Positions 38,501-53,500 are shown, numbered from the stretch's first letter. The stretch is DNA of 64,000 bases from Dendrobium chrysotoxum (GCA_019925795.1 CM034315.1:28997867-29061866), one strand, 5' to 3'. The notes: a model not told the origin generated them from the letters alone. Made by a program: numbers and translations.

Positions 38501-41500
38501 TAGATGATTACCTTCATTTTAAACTTAATGGGTGAGTATCTATTAATAATAATTATTTTGAACTTTAATATCTCTTCTAATTGTTTGGTTATAAATTATA
38601 AAATTAACCTTTTTCATTATAGTTATGAATTTACAATTATATTAAATTAAGTATAATTGTCTCCAAAAATAAAATTTATTCATATTTTTCTTTGATATAT
38701 TATAAGTTGATTGAGAAAAAAGAAAAAGAAAGCTATCAACAATTCACATTGTATATAACATAATTTGCATAGAAAGAGAAGACATGGAAAGATGCTCAAT
38801 TATCAGACTTGCAACCATAACGCTCAATCTTCAAATAACTAATTTAGTAAGAAATAGAATTTATATGGTATCAACATTATCATTATAACTAATATTCTTA
38901 GTTCCAGTTTTATGATTAATAGTAGCTAAACAAGTATTAAAAGATTTGAGAGTCTTGTAATGAATTTTCTGTTTATATTTAACAAATAGATAATTAAAAA
39001 ATTTCAGCCAGACTCTGTGAAGAGATGATATATTTTCGGCTTGGTGAAGAATTAGGATATAACTCTAAGCATATTAACTATTACACCATACAAATGCCAG
39101 CCTAATTATTCAAAGTGATGCATCAACATGTATCTTTAAACGAAAACCCAAAAAGCAAGAAAATAATAAAAGAAAATAACAAGAAGAATTGCCAAATGAA
39201 TAATAATCATATCTAATGAAATTAGTTCAACAAGTTCCTAACAATCAAAGTTATAATACAAAAATCATAGCATTACAAATATATTTATGGATTTAAAAAT
39301 TTATTTATCAAATATTTCATTATTGATATTTAAAATTTTATTAACTGGTACTTTGTGCACGTGCAATTAAACTACTTTATATATATAATAATTTAAATGT
39401 TATAATCATATTTTACATAGGCATTATTGATATGACACCATAAAAAGAGGTTGAGCTTATGGAGAAAAATAGGGTTCTTGAATCATAATATTAATCATTA
39501 ATTCTCTCAACTTCTCGCTTTCTTTCTTTGTGTAATTCTCACATTCTATTCCATTATGGGGGAGTATATAATAGAAACCACATTTTCAATCATGTCTGAT
39601 TGCTACAATGAACAATTAATCCATCTCAGGTCGCTCTTTGATTATGGAGTGACGAGCATTCTGATTGCAATGTATTCCATTCTTTGATTGATGTAGTTAA
39701 TTCTTGTTTTTTGGTTTTTTAATGCTTCAGTGAAAAGCAATCCCGTGACTTGTATAACTCACATTCGATTCTTCTCGAGATACCTTTCCCAGTTATTTAC
39801 TAAATTTATTTATCGTTTGTTAATTAATATCAGAATTACGATTAAAGAATCTAAAATTTTGACATAAGAATGCTACTTTAGCTTAAAAAAGAAATGATGG
39901 ATATATATTTCACATACAATGAAGAAATATAACTTAATATTTCCTACTTAAGAATTGATCAAATTGTAAGTCTGAAAAATTTTACTTAATACATCAGCAT
40001 GAAATTGGACTCCTACACTAGATTTATTGGACTCCATTTCTCTTGCATGAAATTAATCTTATGTTCTCAGTTAAAAATTTAATTAATTATTAATCTTGAT
40101 GATTCTAAAAACATAATGTCTTGCATTAAATATATTAGAATAATTATCACAATGAGGCATTCTTGTTGATTAAAATAGAATTAAAACATTGAAAATATAA
40201 CTCTTTAAAATAATTTTTCTTTAAATTTGTGTTTATTTAAGCTGACAAAACTCTTTTTTAAATCAAAGCCCCTAGCTAAGTTCTTTTTTGCTATTTGCTT
40301 CATTAGTAAAATCATATTTTAATAATGAAATTATAACTATAAACTTAATATTATTTCATTTTTAAATAAAATATAATTAAAATATTCATAATATAAATTT
40401 TTATTTTTAAAATTTTATTAAAGTGCATTTAGTGTGCATATAATAAAACTAGGACAAAAATCATATTAAATCTCTCACATATAAATTGTATTAACTCTTT
40501 AATGTTAATATTAAGGTATAATTATCTATATTCATTTATCATTTTTATATTTTCTCCTTCTATTTATTTGAATTTTTTAATATTTTTTATAATTATTTGT
40601 AATTGTAAGTTTTTAAATTGATCTCATTAAAAAAAACAAATAATATTTTATGAAAAATATCCTCAAATCTTTACATTTTTTTCACATTTACTTGTTACAC
40701 ATATTTTATATATTCTAATGAAATTTTTCTTTGATATTTTGCTAGTAAATTTTCATATGCCATGCAATAATAAAAGAACTATTTTCTACAAACCTTTAAG
40801 TGATAATTAATTCTTATTCATATTTATTATCATAATTTCTAGGAAATTTGTGCCTCTCCGATTATAATGAAATATATTTATATCTAACATAATATATATA
40901 TTTAATATGATCTCTAGGATAATGTGCTATTATATATTTTTTTAATTTTTATGTTATAAAATTTTGATTTATTTTATTTTTAATTAATATTAATTTTTAT
41001 TCTAAAATCATGAAATGCAATTTTAATAAGCCTCTAAGTTTTTGTTGGGAAATCTATCTCATTAGTTGTATTGATAAATTTAACATTAAAATTTGTATAT
41101 ATCTTTTTTAATAACAATTAGGCAAGCACAAATTTTACTAAATTTGTTTCGTACAACAATTTAATCTTCTTATAATATATTTTTATAATTCTAGCAACAT
41201 ACACTTTGTGCACGTGCAATAAAACTAGTCCTTATTAATTTCAATATACCTTCGATTCACAAATTTTTCTTAATCCATGCCAAATTAGTTCTTGCAGTAC
41301 CCAATCATATTCCTTCGCAAAACGGTACTTATGAATAGTAGGAATGTCATATAAATACAATGTCATATCACAATATAGAGTTCAAACTTTTTCCAAAAAG
41401 TTTAATATAGAATGAACTTACAGCAGTAATAGATTTTACAAGCTTCACGATCTGGGCGACAAAAGTTGGATATATGTCACGGTGAACATAAAACCTCTCA

Positions 41501-44500
41501 GCACCAGCACAGTTTTGACCACTAGACTGGAGTGCACCTCTTACTGCAATTTGGACAACCTAGAAAGGAAGTAATTACAAAACCAACATATCACAACGGC
41601 ATGGAAGCATGCTTTGTTTTGTGAACGGAAGATAAATGCATTAACCCCGATGTTAGATTTTGACAAGAGAATTCCATACATGAGGCACGTCAACATCTTC
41701 ACATACGATAAATGCATCCTTACCACCAAGCTCAAGAGTAACTGGAATCAATGTCTCTGAAGCCCTTTGCATGATCTGAAACAAGATGTTACAGTTATTT
41801 ACAAAACAGTATCATTGCAGATATGAAAGATATCTTCGCATGATCAGCTACAATTACTTAAAACGTAGCAATGAAAATAGTAACATAAAAAAATTGACAT
41901 CAATGTTAAAGAAGCATAACAGTTAAATGCTTCAAATGCCATGATTTGAAAAAAGTTCACAAAAATAGATTTCATGTTATTCTCTGATTTCATATTGTCA
42001 AGCAAAATTTTCCTACAGTTAGAAGTACCAAAATGAGCATCTTCTAAAGAAGTTTATGAATAGGAGTCAGCAGACTAGAAACACCATTGTAGTCTTCATG
42101 TTTCCTTCCCACTTTAGAAAAAACAAGAAGAGTGGCTGTATAAAAACGAAACCTTGTAGTAGATGTTTTATTTGTTAATGATCCTGACCGGGCAGGTTTC
42201 GAGTAGTGATTAAGTTACCTCTTCCCAAACCCTGCTTAATAACCTAGTGCACAGGGTATGCCCTTTAGTGATCCTGACTCAATTATCAAGTTATAGTATT
42301 GATTTGATGCATATTATTACAATACCAGAAATAAAGACAGTATTAAATACCAATTAATAAAGCACCATTTCTCAAAATAAAAAAATACAGATAACAGAGA
42401 GGTATTTTCGGTCTTGACTGGATGTTCAGAAAACACATTACTTCTACAATACTTGAACTATTAGAGAATATTACAAACAAAACAATTCTGGTTTAAGATG
42501 CATTCAAAGAAAATATATACCATCCTACCCACACCAGGTGATCCAACAAAAATGATTTTGTCAACCGAAGATACAAGAGCTTGACCAGTTTCTGCAAACC
42601 TGCCATGGAAAGAAACCGCCATTGAGCTATTACTAAATCGTTTCAGGTAATGACTGATAGCAAAGGAGAATAAAAAACCTTTGAAAATCAAAACTCCACA
42701 TACCCAGTAATTACATGAACCAAATTATCTGGAGCTCCTACAGCTAATAGAGCAGCTTGAATGATCCTAAAATAAAAACAACCCGACCAGCTAGAATGCT
42801 CTGACACCTTGAAATATTAGATGAAGTTTTGTCAATTAATGAATGCATTAGAATTGGAAAGAGAGAATATTCAAGCATCATGTTTTGATGCTAACAGTAA
42901 ATCTAGGACCAGCAGAGATATGATTTCATGGAATAAGTAAAACATGTCACTAGGGGAAAAAAGGTGTTTGATTTTGCATTCCGACTCTAACCACTATTTG
43001 ACCCAATGGTTTTTTTTTCATCAAGTCCTCTAGTAAATAAAAAAGCAACAAATTTGTACTTTTCCTCTAATAAAATGTCACCAAGCAGCAAAGTTCATAA
43101 ACCTTGAAAATTTATGCAATTAGATTATTTGTTTTCTTGCATATAGCTTTTAGGGGAATTGCCCTAACACCACTGCATGCCCAACCACTCTGCATCCACT
43201 GTATTCTCCATCCCTTTTTGTGGCCATTAAAAATTTTGAAACTCAAGATTGCTTCAAATTTTGACTCAACTAAACATCAGTTCAAGTAAGTTTCAAGCTC
43301 GACTCATAACTTAAAAGCATTTCAAGTTCGGCCCAAGACTATAAATTTGACTCCGCTCAAACATCAAATTGGCTTTTAACTCAAATCTTAATCATGGGTC
43401 GACTAACAATCCCAAGTAGCTTAATCGAGCCAACCTATAACAAGACAGAGCTTGGCTTCACATGAGATCAAAATGAAGGACTTCGGGCCAATCTTAAATC
43501 GAAGAAAAAACAGCTCAATATCAAATCATCAACCCTAGGTAGTTCTGACTCATTTGAATATATAGTAAAGAGTCAACTAAAAATATACAAAATATGTTCA
43601 TATTACAAATAATAATTACATTTACATATAGCAAAAAATAATCATATTTGCGTTGCCTTGCAGTCGAATGTTTTTTAGTAGAGTAAGCTTGATTCAAGTA
43701 AAATTTTAATTATGATTTGAGCTGGAGTCAAACCAAACTCATTCAAACTTGACCCAAATATCAACCTTATCCTATTTATACATAGAATAGCACCTTAGGT
43801 GTACCAAATTCTCCGAGGAGTTTGACAACACCTACAAAAATCTTGGTAGATTAAGATTCAATATCCATGAATGTAAGCAACAAAATGAAACATCAAGGAG
43901 GTAGGGGGGGGCGGGTCGAGGGGCCGTGGGGGAGATGTTCAATGTCCTAGGGTCTTAGATTTCCCAAGGCACATCTAGCTTGAAGCATCTGTTTTGGAAT
44001 TTAAATGTAAATTAACGCTAACAAAAGTAAGGATCCAAAAGTTGTAGAAGGGATTAAATTTTGTGCAAAGGAAGAAAGAGAACAAAATGTAGTAGAAATA
44101 ATAAAATACAACCGTGCTTTCAAACCAGTAACCATAAGAGAGATTGTGGAAAATAGGATCACGTAACTATAGAGTTTTTGTCCAAGATGCTTCGAGTCAA
44201 ACACTAGGTCAAGGATTAGAATCCTAGATGAGAAAAATGATTTGCACATAAGAAAAATTTTTACAAAGCCATTGAATTTATCTTTTGTAAGCCCCAAAAA
44301 ACCTAGTTATAAACCTCCTAAGCAACCTAACATAGTAGCAAACACAATGAAGGAAGAGGTCATAGAGCTGCACTCTAACGCATGAAAAAAACTGCAATAA
44401 AAAAGTTCATAGAAGCGCTACAATAACCACCTATCGTTGAAGGCAAAATCTGAAGTTCTACCAAAAGACCAAAAGAAACATTGTGACAGTCAGAAGCCAC

Positions 44501-47500
44501 TACATTCTTGTTAAGAAGTTGAAAAACCCTAAGCTGCAAGGATTAGAAGCTACAATAGTACGGATGAAGGGGGTAATCAATGCACCGGATGTAGGGTGCT
44601 CAGAAAACTAAAACTAAAAATAAAAAAAAAAAGAACAGTTCTATTTATGATACCGCATAAACAAATTTGACTAAGCTCAAAGGGTTTACTATAATTTTAT
44701 AAAATCTATTTCTAGTTTTAGCCAATGTTAAATTGAACCATAAAACCAATTTGAACCAAACAAAATTAATCGAAATCAGTCATTAGTTTAGAACACTAAT
44801 CCGAAAACCAAATTGAAACTGATCAAAAAAAAAATAGTGGCAGAGCATGACTACACATGGACGAGAGGACCAAGGGTATAGCTACAAGTAGAAGAGTATA
44901 TGGTGTTTTTGATACAGCAACCCAGGAAGAAGGGCAGAATTCAGAGAGGGGATTTCGGCTGATTTGGTTGGTCTCAACAAAACAACGAATTAATTCATTA
45001 TGTTAGAAGAGAATCAATTAGGAAATCATTTCCTAATTGAATTTCAAATAGAAGAGGGAAATATATTAGGAAAGGAATTGAATTTCGAATAGAAGAGGGA
45101 AATATATCAGGAAATGAGGGTTGATTTAGGAAAGAAGGATGAAAGCTTATTTAAAGCTAAGTTTAGAGTTTATTTGTTTTTATGCAGATTTTTATTTGAG
45201 TTTGCTGTAGCTTTTTCTTTGAGGGCTTTCAAGCGGCATCTAGGTTGTTTGAGAGAGTCGATCTACCTCTCGAATTGTAGATCACATGTATCTTACTTCC
45301 AAATTGAAGTTATAATCAAAAATCTGTCATTATTATTAGTATTTCTAAAATTTTTCTATTGTTCGTTCGCTGTTTTTGTCTCCAAGGCGTATCAAATTAG
45401 TATCAGAGCCATATCCTGGACCAAAATCTTCATTCTCCTCGCAGATTTCTACTGCATATCACCTCCAGTTTGCTGATTTTTGCAATTTGAAGACTTTAGT
45501 TGCTATTTTCTTTGCTTATTTTTGTAGTTTGGAACGTAGATTCGTGAATGGTAGCAAAGATGGTGGAGACATTATAAGGCAAGATTGAGCAATTCAAAAC
45601 CGACGTGGAGGAGAAGCTCGCTAACATGGAAGAAAGGTTTTCATCAAGGGAAAACTGTATGGAAAACCAATTTAGAAGGGTGGAGGAGATGTTAAGAAGA
45701 ATCTTGGAGATGCAAATAAAAACTCCACCGGTGGATCCAATGGCCAACCCCAATCCAGATTCGATCGGGATTCCCTTGACCACAACTAAGGGAAAAGGAG
45801 TCGAACGAGAAGAGTTTGACGAGGAGAGTTTTTTTAACCAAAGAACACCTCCTTGGGCTCCGATAAGAGGTAGAATAGGATCTTTCGATGGGGAGATAGC
45901 AGGAAGGGAGTTTCGTGGTAGAGGTGGTGGGGTGACCGACCACTATGGGAGATGGACAGAAGAGTTGTTGGGAATTCACATCACAGAGGATTTTATTCCT
46001 TCGGAGTTGGGGAGTACTGATTTGATTATGGAATAAAGTGGCTACAAACCTAGGGGGAGACTAAGGTAAACTGGAAAACATTAGTCATGGAGATTCAGAT
46101 AAATGGGAGAAATGTGGTAATTAAGGGAGACCCCCACTTATCTAAAGCAATGGTTTCTTTGAAATCCCTAGTTCGTGCCCTATAAGGGGAAGGAAGGGGA
46201 ATTCTTGGTGGAGCTCCAGAGTCTGGAGAGAGGAGAGAGAGCAGATGTAGAGGACATTTCATACATGGTCCAGCCACTTTTCTTCAGCATTTCAAGGAGG
46301 TATTCCAGCTTCCCCAGGGATTGACACCCCCTTAGGAGAACAAGCGCACTATCGTCTGAAGGAAGGACTCTCTCTCCCATTAGTGTCCGGACCCTTAGGT
46401 TCAGAAGGATGAGATCGAGAGATTAATTAGGGAGATGCTTGAAGCTGGATTATCAAGCTCAATGTAAGCCCTTTCCCTAGCCCTATATTATTGGTGAAGA
46501 AGAAATATGGAAGCTGGAGATTCTGTGTACAGTATCGTGACCTAAATAAGAAAACTGAACCAGAAAAGTTTCCAATACCAATCATTGATGAGCTGCTAGA
46601 TAAGTTGCATGGATCTATGATATTCTACAAAATCGACTTGAAATCCAGATACCACCAGATCAGAATGCGATCAGACAACACCTACAAGACAGTTTTTTGA
46701 ACGCACGAGGGACCCTATGAGTTTTTAGTGATGTCTTTGACCTCACCAACGTACTGGTCACCTTTCAGTCTCTAATGAATAGGGTATTCCAGCCCTACCT
46801 ACAAAGGTTTGTGTTGATATTTTTTGATGATATATTGGTATATAGCAGGTCTAAAGGGGAGCACTTGGAGTATTTAGGAGTTGTGTTGTCTACCTTAAGA
46901 GAGTACTTTCTGTTTTCTAATCAAAATAAGTGTTCTTTTGCCCAGCCAAGGGTGGAGTATTTAGGGTATGTGGTATCTCAGAAGGGAGTGGCAGCTGACT
47001 AGAGTAAGATTAAGGTCATGCTCACGTAGCTCATACCCAAGACTTTAAAGGAGCTGAGAGGATTCTTAGAACTCATAAGCTACATCAGAAATTTGTGAAA
47101 GACAATGGTTCTATAGTGGGGCCGTTGACGGAACAACTCAAGAATGACAACTTTAAGTGGGAAGAGACTGCCACCAAGGCTTTCGAGGAATTGAAAAAGG
47201 CTATGACTAGTGTACCAGTATTAGCTCTTCTAGATTTCAGCAAGCCTGTTTTAGTTGAGATAGATGCCTCGGGTTTTGTATTGGGAGCGGCACTCATGCA
47301 GAACCAGAAACCAGTGGCCTATTTTAGCTAGGTGTTGATGGCCAGGGCAAGGCTCAAGTCAGTTTATGGGAGGGGCTGATGACAATTGTGTTGGCCATTT
47401 AGAAATGGTGGCCTTATTTATTGGGAAGACATTTCATCGTCATAACTAACCAGAGGAGTCTGAATTACTTGTTGGAGCAGAGAAGGTTCACCGAGGAGCA

Positions 47501-50500
47501 TCAAAGATGGCTTTCCATGTTATTAGGCTATTAGAGATTTGGTATCGACCAGGAGTTGAAAACAAGACAACAGATGGTTTATCCAAGTGCATGAGGCAAC
47601 CTCAGATGATGGCCTTGTCTGTGCCCTTGGTGGTTGACTGGGAAGCATTGTAGAGAGAGCGAATAGGATGAAGGGTTAAGGAAAATTACAAAGGAGTTAT
47701 CAGGAAATATGGATAGCTATCTGGAATATTCAGTAGTGGGATAGAAGTTGCTTTATTATGGGCAGTTTGTGCTTCCAAAGACCTCTTCTTATATTCCCTG
47801 CTTACTTCAAGAGTTTCATGGGATAGCCATTGGGGGACATTCGGAGGTCAAAAAGGCATATCGTCGACTCTCTGTAGAGCTGTATTTGGAGGGTATGCAA
47901 TAGGATGTCAAAAAGATGGCTTGATGTGATATATGTCAGCAGCACAAGTATTTAGCAATGTATCCAGGAGGGCTCCTCCAGCTGTTAGCTCTGCCAGAAA
48001 AAGTGTGGTAGGAAGTGACCATGGACTTCATTCAAGGGCTACAAGTCAGAAGGATACACTACGATACTAGTGGTACTTGATCGATCGAGTAAGTATGCCC
48101 ATTTTACTCCCCTTCGCCACCCCTATACAGCAGCATCAGTAGCAACGACTTTCATGAGAGAGGTGGTGAGACTACATGGGGTCCCTGAATCGATTGTATC
48201 GGATCAAGACAAAATCTTCCTGAGCTAGTTCTAGAGTGAACTGTTCAAAATGCAGGGGACCGTTCTAAAAAGGAGAACTGCTTATGATCCTCAGACGGAC
48301 GAACAAACGGAGGTGGTCAATCATAGTGTGGAGACCTATATGCAATGTTTTATTTAGGATACACCAAAGTTATGAGTAAAATGGTTGGCTTGGGCAATGT
48401 ATTGATATAACACATTTTATCATTCAACAGCTCAGACTACACCGTTCAAAGTGTTATATGGAAAAGATCCGCCTCACTTGATATATTATGGACAAGGCAG
48501 CACACCAGTGGCTTCGATAGAATAGTATGAATATGCATTTGTAGAGAACTCAATAAATTATGAAAAGGAAGGCATATGCACAAAGAAGAGCATTCAATTT
48601 GACATGGGGGATAGGGTTTACTTGAAGCTCCGTCCCTACAGGCAGAAAACCGTGGCACAGAGGCGGAATGATAAGTTATTACCCCGATATTTTTATTCTT
48701 ATAAGATAGTGGAGCGCATCAAGGCCGTGGCATACCGCCTACAGTTACCACCGTCATCAGCCATCCACCTAGTGTTCCATGTGTACCAATTGCAATGAGT
48801 GATAGGAGAGCACATTCCTTCAATTACACTTCCCCCGACCTTAATGGACGACATGGAGGTGTTATTGGAACCATTAGAGGTCGAAGGAGTGCGATCGGGA
48901 GCAATAGGAAGCAAAGAGCTGTTGAATAGGTAGAAGATCTACCAGAGCACGAGGTCACGTGGGAGTCTTACCGGATTGTTCAATACCAGGTTCCTTCATT
49001 CCACCTTGAGGACAATGTGGTACTTTTGGAGGGTAGTATTGATATAAAGCCCAGGAAAGAGGGGCAAAATCTAGGGAGGGGATTTCGACTGATTTGGTGG
49101 GGCTCAACAAAACAAGGAATTAATTTATTATGTTAGGAGAGGATCAATTAGGAATGAATTTCCTAATTGAATTTCAAATAGAAGAGGAAAATATATTCGG
49201 AAAGGATGGCTGATTTAGGAAGGAAGGAGAGAACTTATTTAAGGCTAAGTTCAGAGTTTATTTGTTTTTATGTAGATTTTTATTTGTGTTTGTTGTAGCT
49301 TTTACCTTGAGGGCCTTCTAGTGGTGTCTAGGTTGTTTGGGAGAGCCGATTTACCTCTCGAATTATAGATCACCTGTATCTTGCTTTCAAATTGAAATTA
49401 TAATCCAAAATCAATCAATTATTATAAGTATTTCTACCATTTTTTCATTGTTCATTCACTGTTTTTGTCTCCAAGGCGTATCAGTTTTCAAAGGCTATCC
49501 AGCACTAGACGGACTAGCAATACTAACTGAATAAAATATTTAGCTTTGAATCTTGTGGAACTAAGAGAGGATTTTGTTAATCTTATAAACAACGCATAAA
49601 TATCAAAGCAAAACCAACATCTTAGGGCTCAGTTGGACCACATGAGCATCCGAAGGTAATGTCATAGTGATGTGTTGGAGCTTCCTTTGCATAAAGGAAA
49701 TGAGGGAAACCACTAGCCACCGAACAGGAAGGAACCTAAAGGCCAACCTGTGACTGCATCCAAAACAACAACGTGCTAATACTGCTTCAGGAGATACCCA
49801 CCAGGAAAAGCAAGAGCTCAACTGGATAAAGAAGGATTGCAGCACTAGAGCTACCAGAGAATGGCTGAAGGGTTCACATTACTTTCGCATGGAAAATGTG
49901 GTCCTGTCAAATTATTGGATGGAGCAGTTAAGGGTGAAGGCTAGGGCCACAACTTCAGCATAAATAAATATGAATGGATGCTCTAGTATGTGATGCCAGA
50001 AGCAATCGAAGTTTACTTGAAATAGCAGAGCAGCACATCAATAGAAGGATGTGGAGAACACGAACATAGGAGGACATGGAGATGGAGTTGCATTATAACA
50101 ACTTGTGGTTAGCCTGTGGCATCATCTAGGATTCATCATTTTCAAAAGCCCTAAGCATTTAGTATCATTTCCATAGCTGTTAATAATGACCTAGCTGGTT
50201 TCGTTTAAAAGATATAGAGACCAACCGCATGCTCAATTTAAAGATTACAAAAAAGGATATCATGGTGTGTTCAAATATTATGTAAGTTTTATAGGTCGTG
50301 GGTTATTTTTCTTTGGACTACTATGTTAAAATTTTCTAATTCACTAACAATACTAGTGCGAGATTAGAGAAGAACTAATCAACAATTAATCAAAATACTG
50401 AATGAAGCTTTGAACATATTTAAACTATTCTAATGTCATTAATCTATTCTTGATGATATTGAATCTAAATTTGCTCCTCTAATAGATCAGAATCCATGCT

Positions 50501-53500
50501 TGAACAAGAATCGGAATAGGAGTTCGAAAAGAAAAATAGCATGAGATCATATCTGAACATGAAAATCTAATAGAAATTGACTTTATTCATTAATGTAAAA
50601 TAATAAAACATCATATCTCCCATAGGTTGCGGCATGATACTAATGTTTCTCAAAGTCAATTTGGATTCATGTCAGGTAGGTCTACTATGAAAGTTATACA
50701 TTTATTGAGAGGTTTGTTGGAGAAGTATAGAGAGAATAAGGAGGATCTACATATAATATTTATTGATTTAGAGAAAGCATATGATAAAGTTTCAAGAAAT
50801 GTGCTATGGAGAGTTCTAGAAAAGAAAGGGGTTAATAATCCTTATATTCAAGTCATTAAGGATATGTATGTAGGAACTATTACTTGTGTTCAAACACAAG
50901 GTGGTTTGACCAAGTATTTTCCTATTTCAGTTGGATTACAACAAGGATCAGCCTTCAGCTCATATCTTTTTGCTTTAATCATGGATGTTCTCACTAGACA
51001 TTTGCAAGAGGTTGTACCCTGATGTATGCTTTTTGCTGATGATATTCTTCTTGTTAATAAGGCTAGAGAGGGAGTTGAAGGTAAACTTGAATTATGTAGG
51101 TCAACCTTAGAGTCTAAAAGATTTCGTTTGAGTAGATCTAAAACTAAATATATGGAGTGTATTTTTAGTAATAATAGATCTGGTGGGGGGATTGTGACTT
51201 TGGGTGATCAAGTAATTAATAAGAATATATGTTTTCGATATCTTGAGTCTATTATTCAAAGTGATGGTGAAATAGATGAGGATATTATTAAAAGAATTCA
51301 AGTTGGATGGTTGAAGTAGAGGAATGCATTGGGCTTGTTATGTGATAGAAAAGTCTCCCTCAAACTTACGAGAAAATTCTATATGATGGTGATCAGACCT
51401 GCAATGCTTTATGGTGCAGAATTTTGCCAAAGCAAATAATTTGACTTGCAATGCTTGAAGAGAATAAGGCAAGAGCTATTGAAGCTATGAGGCAACTAGA
51501 GATATCAGAGCTCGAGATTGATAATTTCACATTGAGATTAGATCTTTTAGGAAATGGGCCTCAGCCCTTTGTGACCACGAATGTATATTTTTTGCTTTTT
51601 TTATTAGTGTATGAATGCTAAATCTTTAAACTTGTACCAATTTTTATCTTACAAATGCAACTCAAATATGTACTCAATTTTTATTAATAATATTTAAAAA
51701 AATTTATTCGCAAGTATTTATGAGTCCTTTGTTTTACCGTATTTTATAGTTCTAAGCATTTATTAAAGCATTAGTTAGCATTTTTTCACAGCTTCGTATT
51801 TTTGCTAATTTCATTAACGAATGGAGCTTCTTTAATTTCTCGAGAGCTAAGTGTTAAAATTAAAGCTCTTTTGACTCGACTGATGGTAGCTTGTTGAGCC
51901 TTAAAAATATTATCGTTGGTCTGTTACTTTATGTTTTATCATACCCATCGACGAGGAGAAGCAGCCCCTTCAAACTTCACTCTGTACTGGACATGTTTAC
52001 TGAGGACAATTACACTTCTAATTTGATAGAGATGCTGAACTCAGCTTGACGCCTTCCTGTATTGAATGAGATTCCTTTTTTTGAATCGGCCTCAATCCAT
52101 TTGCCAGTTGAGAGAGATCTTTTTATCTAAACAACTGTGACTTGTCAAGTTTTATAAGTTCTGAACTTGCTAGTATTTGTCATCGGGCAAGATGAAAATA
52201 GAGGCTTTCCTACTTTGGTCTCTTCTCACAGCTTGTTAAGTACGTAAAACATTCAGTAACACGATCGCATTTAAGCTTGTTGAGTCTAACCTTATACTCC
52301 TATTCGAGCATTGGATTTGTGCTATAGCAGCTTATGCTTCTTTCGCTTGACTTGTTAAAGTTGTCAGGCTTGAAAGTCTTCTCATTATAGATTTAGAATT
52401 TTTGGCGAATTAAGAAATGAATCTTTAACCTATCTAGAGGTCACACTTGCTTGCTTGAATGCATCAGCTTCTGTTCTGCATTTATATAATAACATTAATT
52501 ATATTTTTAGTGATTTTAAATATTTATTTAAGGATCTCAGCGTAAAGCACAATGTCGACCTAAAAAAATATTTAAAATGCTTAGAGAGAAATTTTGACAG
52601 TCATTAGATTTTGAAATTTAAACTTTAAAAAAAGACCATGTCTTGCAGGAGAATTCTCATGATAATCTTCAAATGCATTCTTGCTTCGCAAGAGAAATTC
52701 GAGAAAGAGCATAATATGATGCACAGACATGAATACGACACGACATGGACACGAGACATTTCAATTATTGAAAATATAGGACCTGAACACGGGTTGGACA
52801 CAGTATTATAATTTTTATATTTTAAAAATAGTGTATAAAAATTGAATAAGTTTAATATTAAAAATAATTTGAAATAATAAATCATGTAACTAGAATTTAT
52901 GCTTAAAATGATTATTATTAGAATATCGAGAGTCGGACATCGATGCTGTGTATCAGACATAAAGAGAGGAGATGAAAATGCTATCGAGAATTGAGCATTG
53001 ATGTTATGCAGTAAGTATCGGACGTCGATGTCGAGAGGGTGTCTGTCGTCGATGTTAAGATGACGTATGACAAAGATAAGCTATCAAGTTGTGGGTGAGA
53101 AAATTACTAACATCAAGTACCAATATCAAGACAGTGTCAGGCTTTGAAGTTGAGATGGTTTTGAAATATTGATGTTGTAGCAGCGTCAAACATCAATGTT
53201 GAGATGACATCGGACATTGTTATGAAACCAAATCGTTGCCTGCTAAAGAGAAATGAAAATAAAAATACTTGATGAATGGGTTAATAAATGCGAGTAATTG
53301 ATTTGATGTTATGGAGAGGAAATAAGAAATTTAGTTTTCATATTTTAAATAAATACAAAATCTAAATACAAGAAATTATATTTCAAAAATCATAAAATAT
53401 TTAAGATATGCGTGTCGGACACACGTGTCCAATTTGTATTTAATATTTTTTAGTCGAACATGTTTTCGACGTATCAGACACGTGTCGGAGGCATATCGAA

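Larger units (their letters stand above)
44910..49483 (+). mobile_element. Gypsy retrotransposon with internal deletion
   Basis: 4,574 bp with LTRs 44910-45394 and 49040-49483, flanked by GTTTT duplications (44905-44909 and 49484-49488). The internal region has a gag N-terminal piece joined to RT, so most of gag and the protease are missing. Many stops remain. It lies in the 12.8-kb intron in antisense to ALDH22A1. Confidence 0.93.

Noticed and set aside
42759..42768. Possible acceptor TTTTAG for a shorter ALDH22A1 exon b
   Set aside because: Using it would drop VSEHSSWSGCFYF, which the ALDH fold needs and which is present in frame just upstream.
51410..51440. Link between the 3' truncation of the RTE at 51.4 kb and the L1 insertion point in the other RTE
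   Set aside because: Both fall near the same codon, but the 51-kb copy continues a few bases further and has no L1 or T run. Coincidence is the simplest reading.
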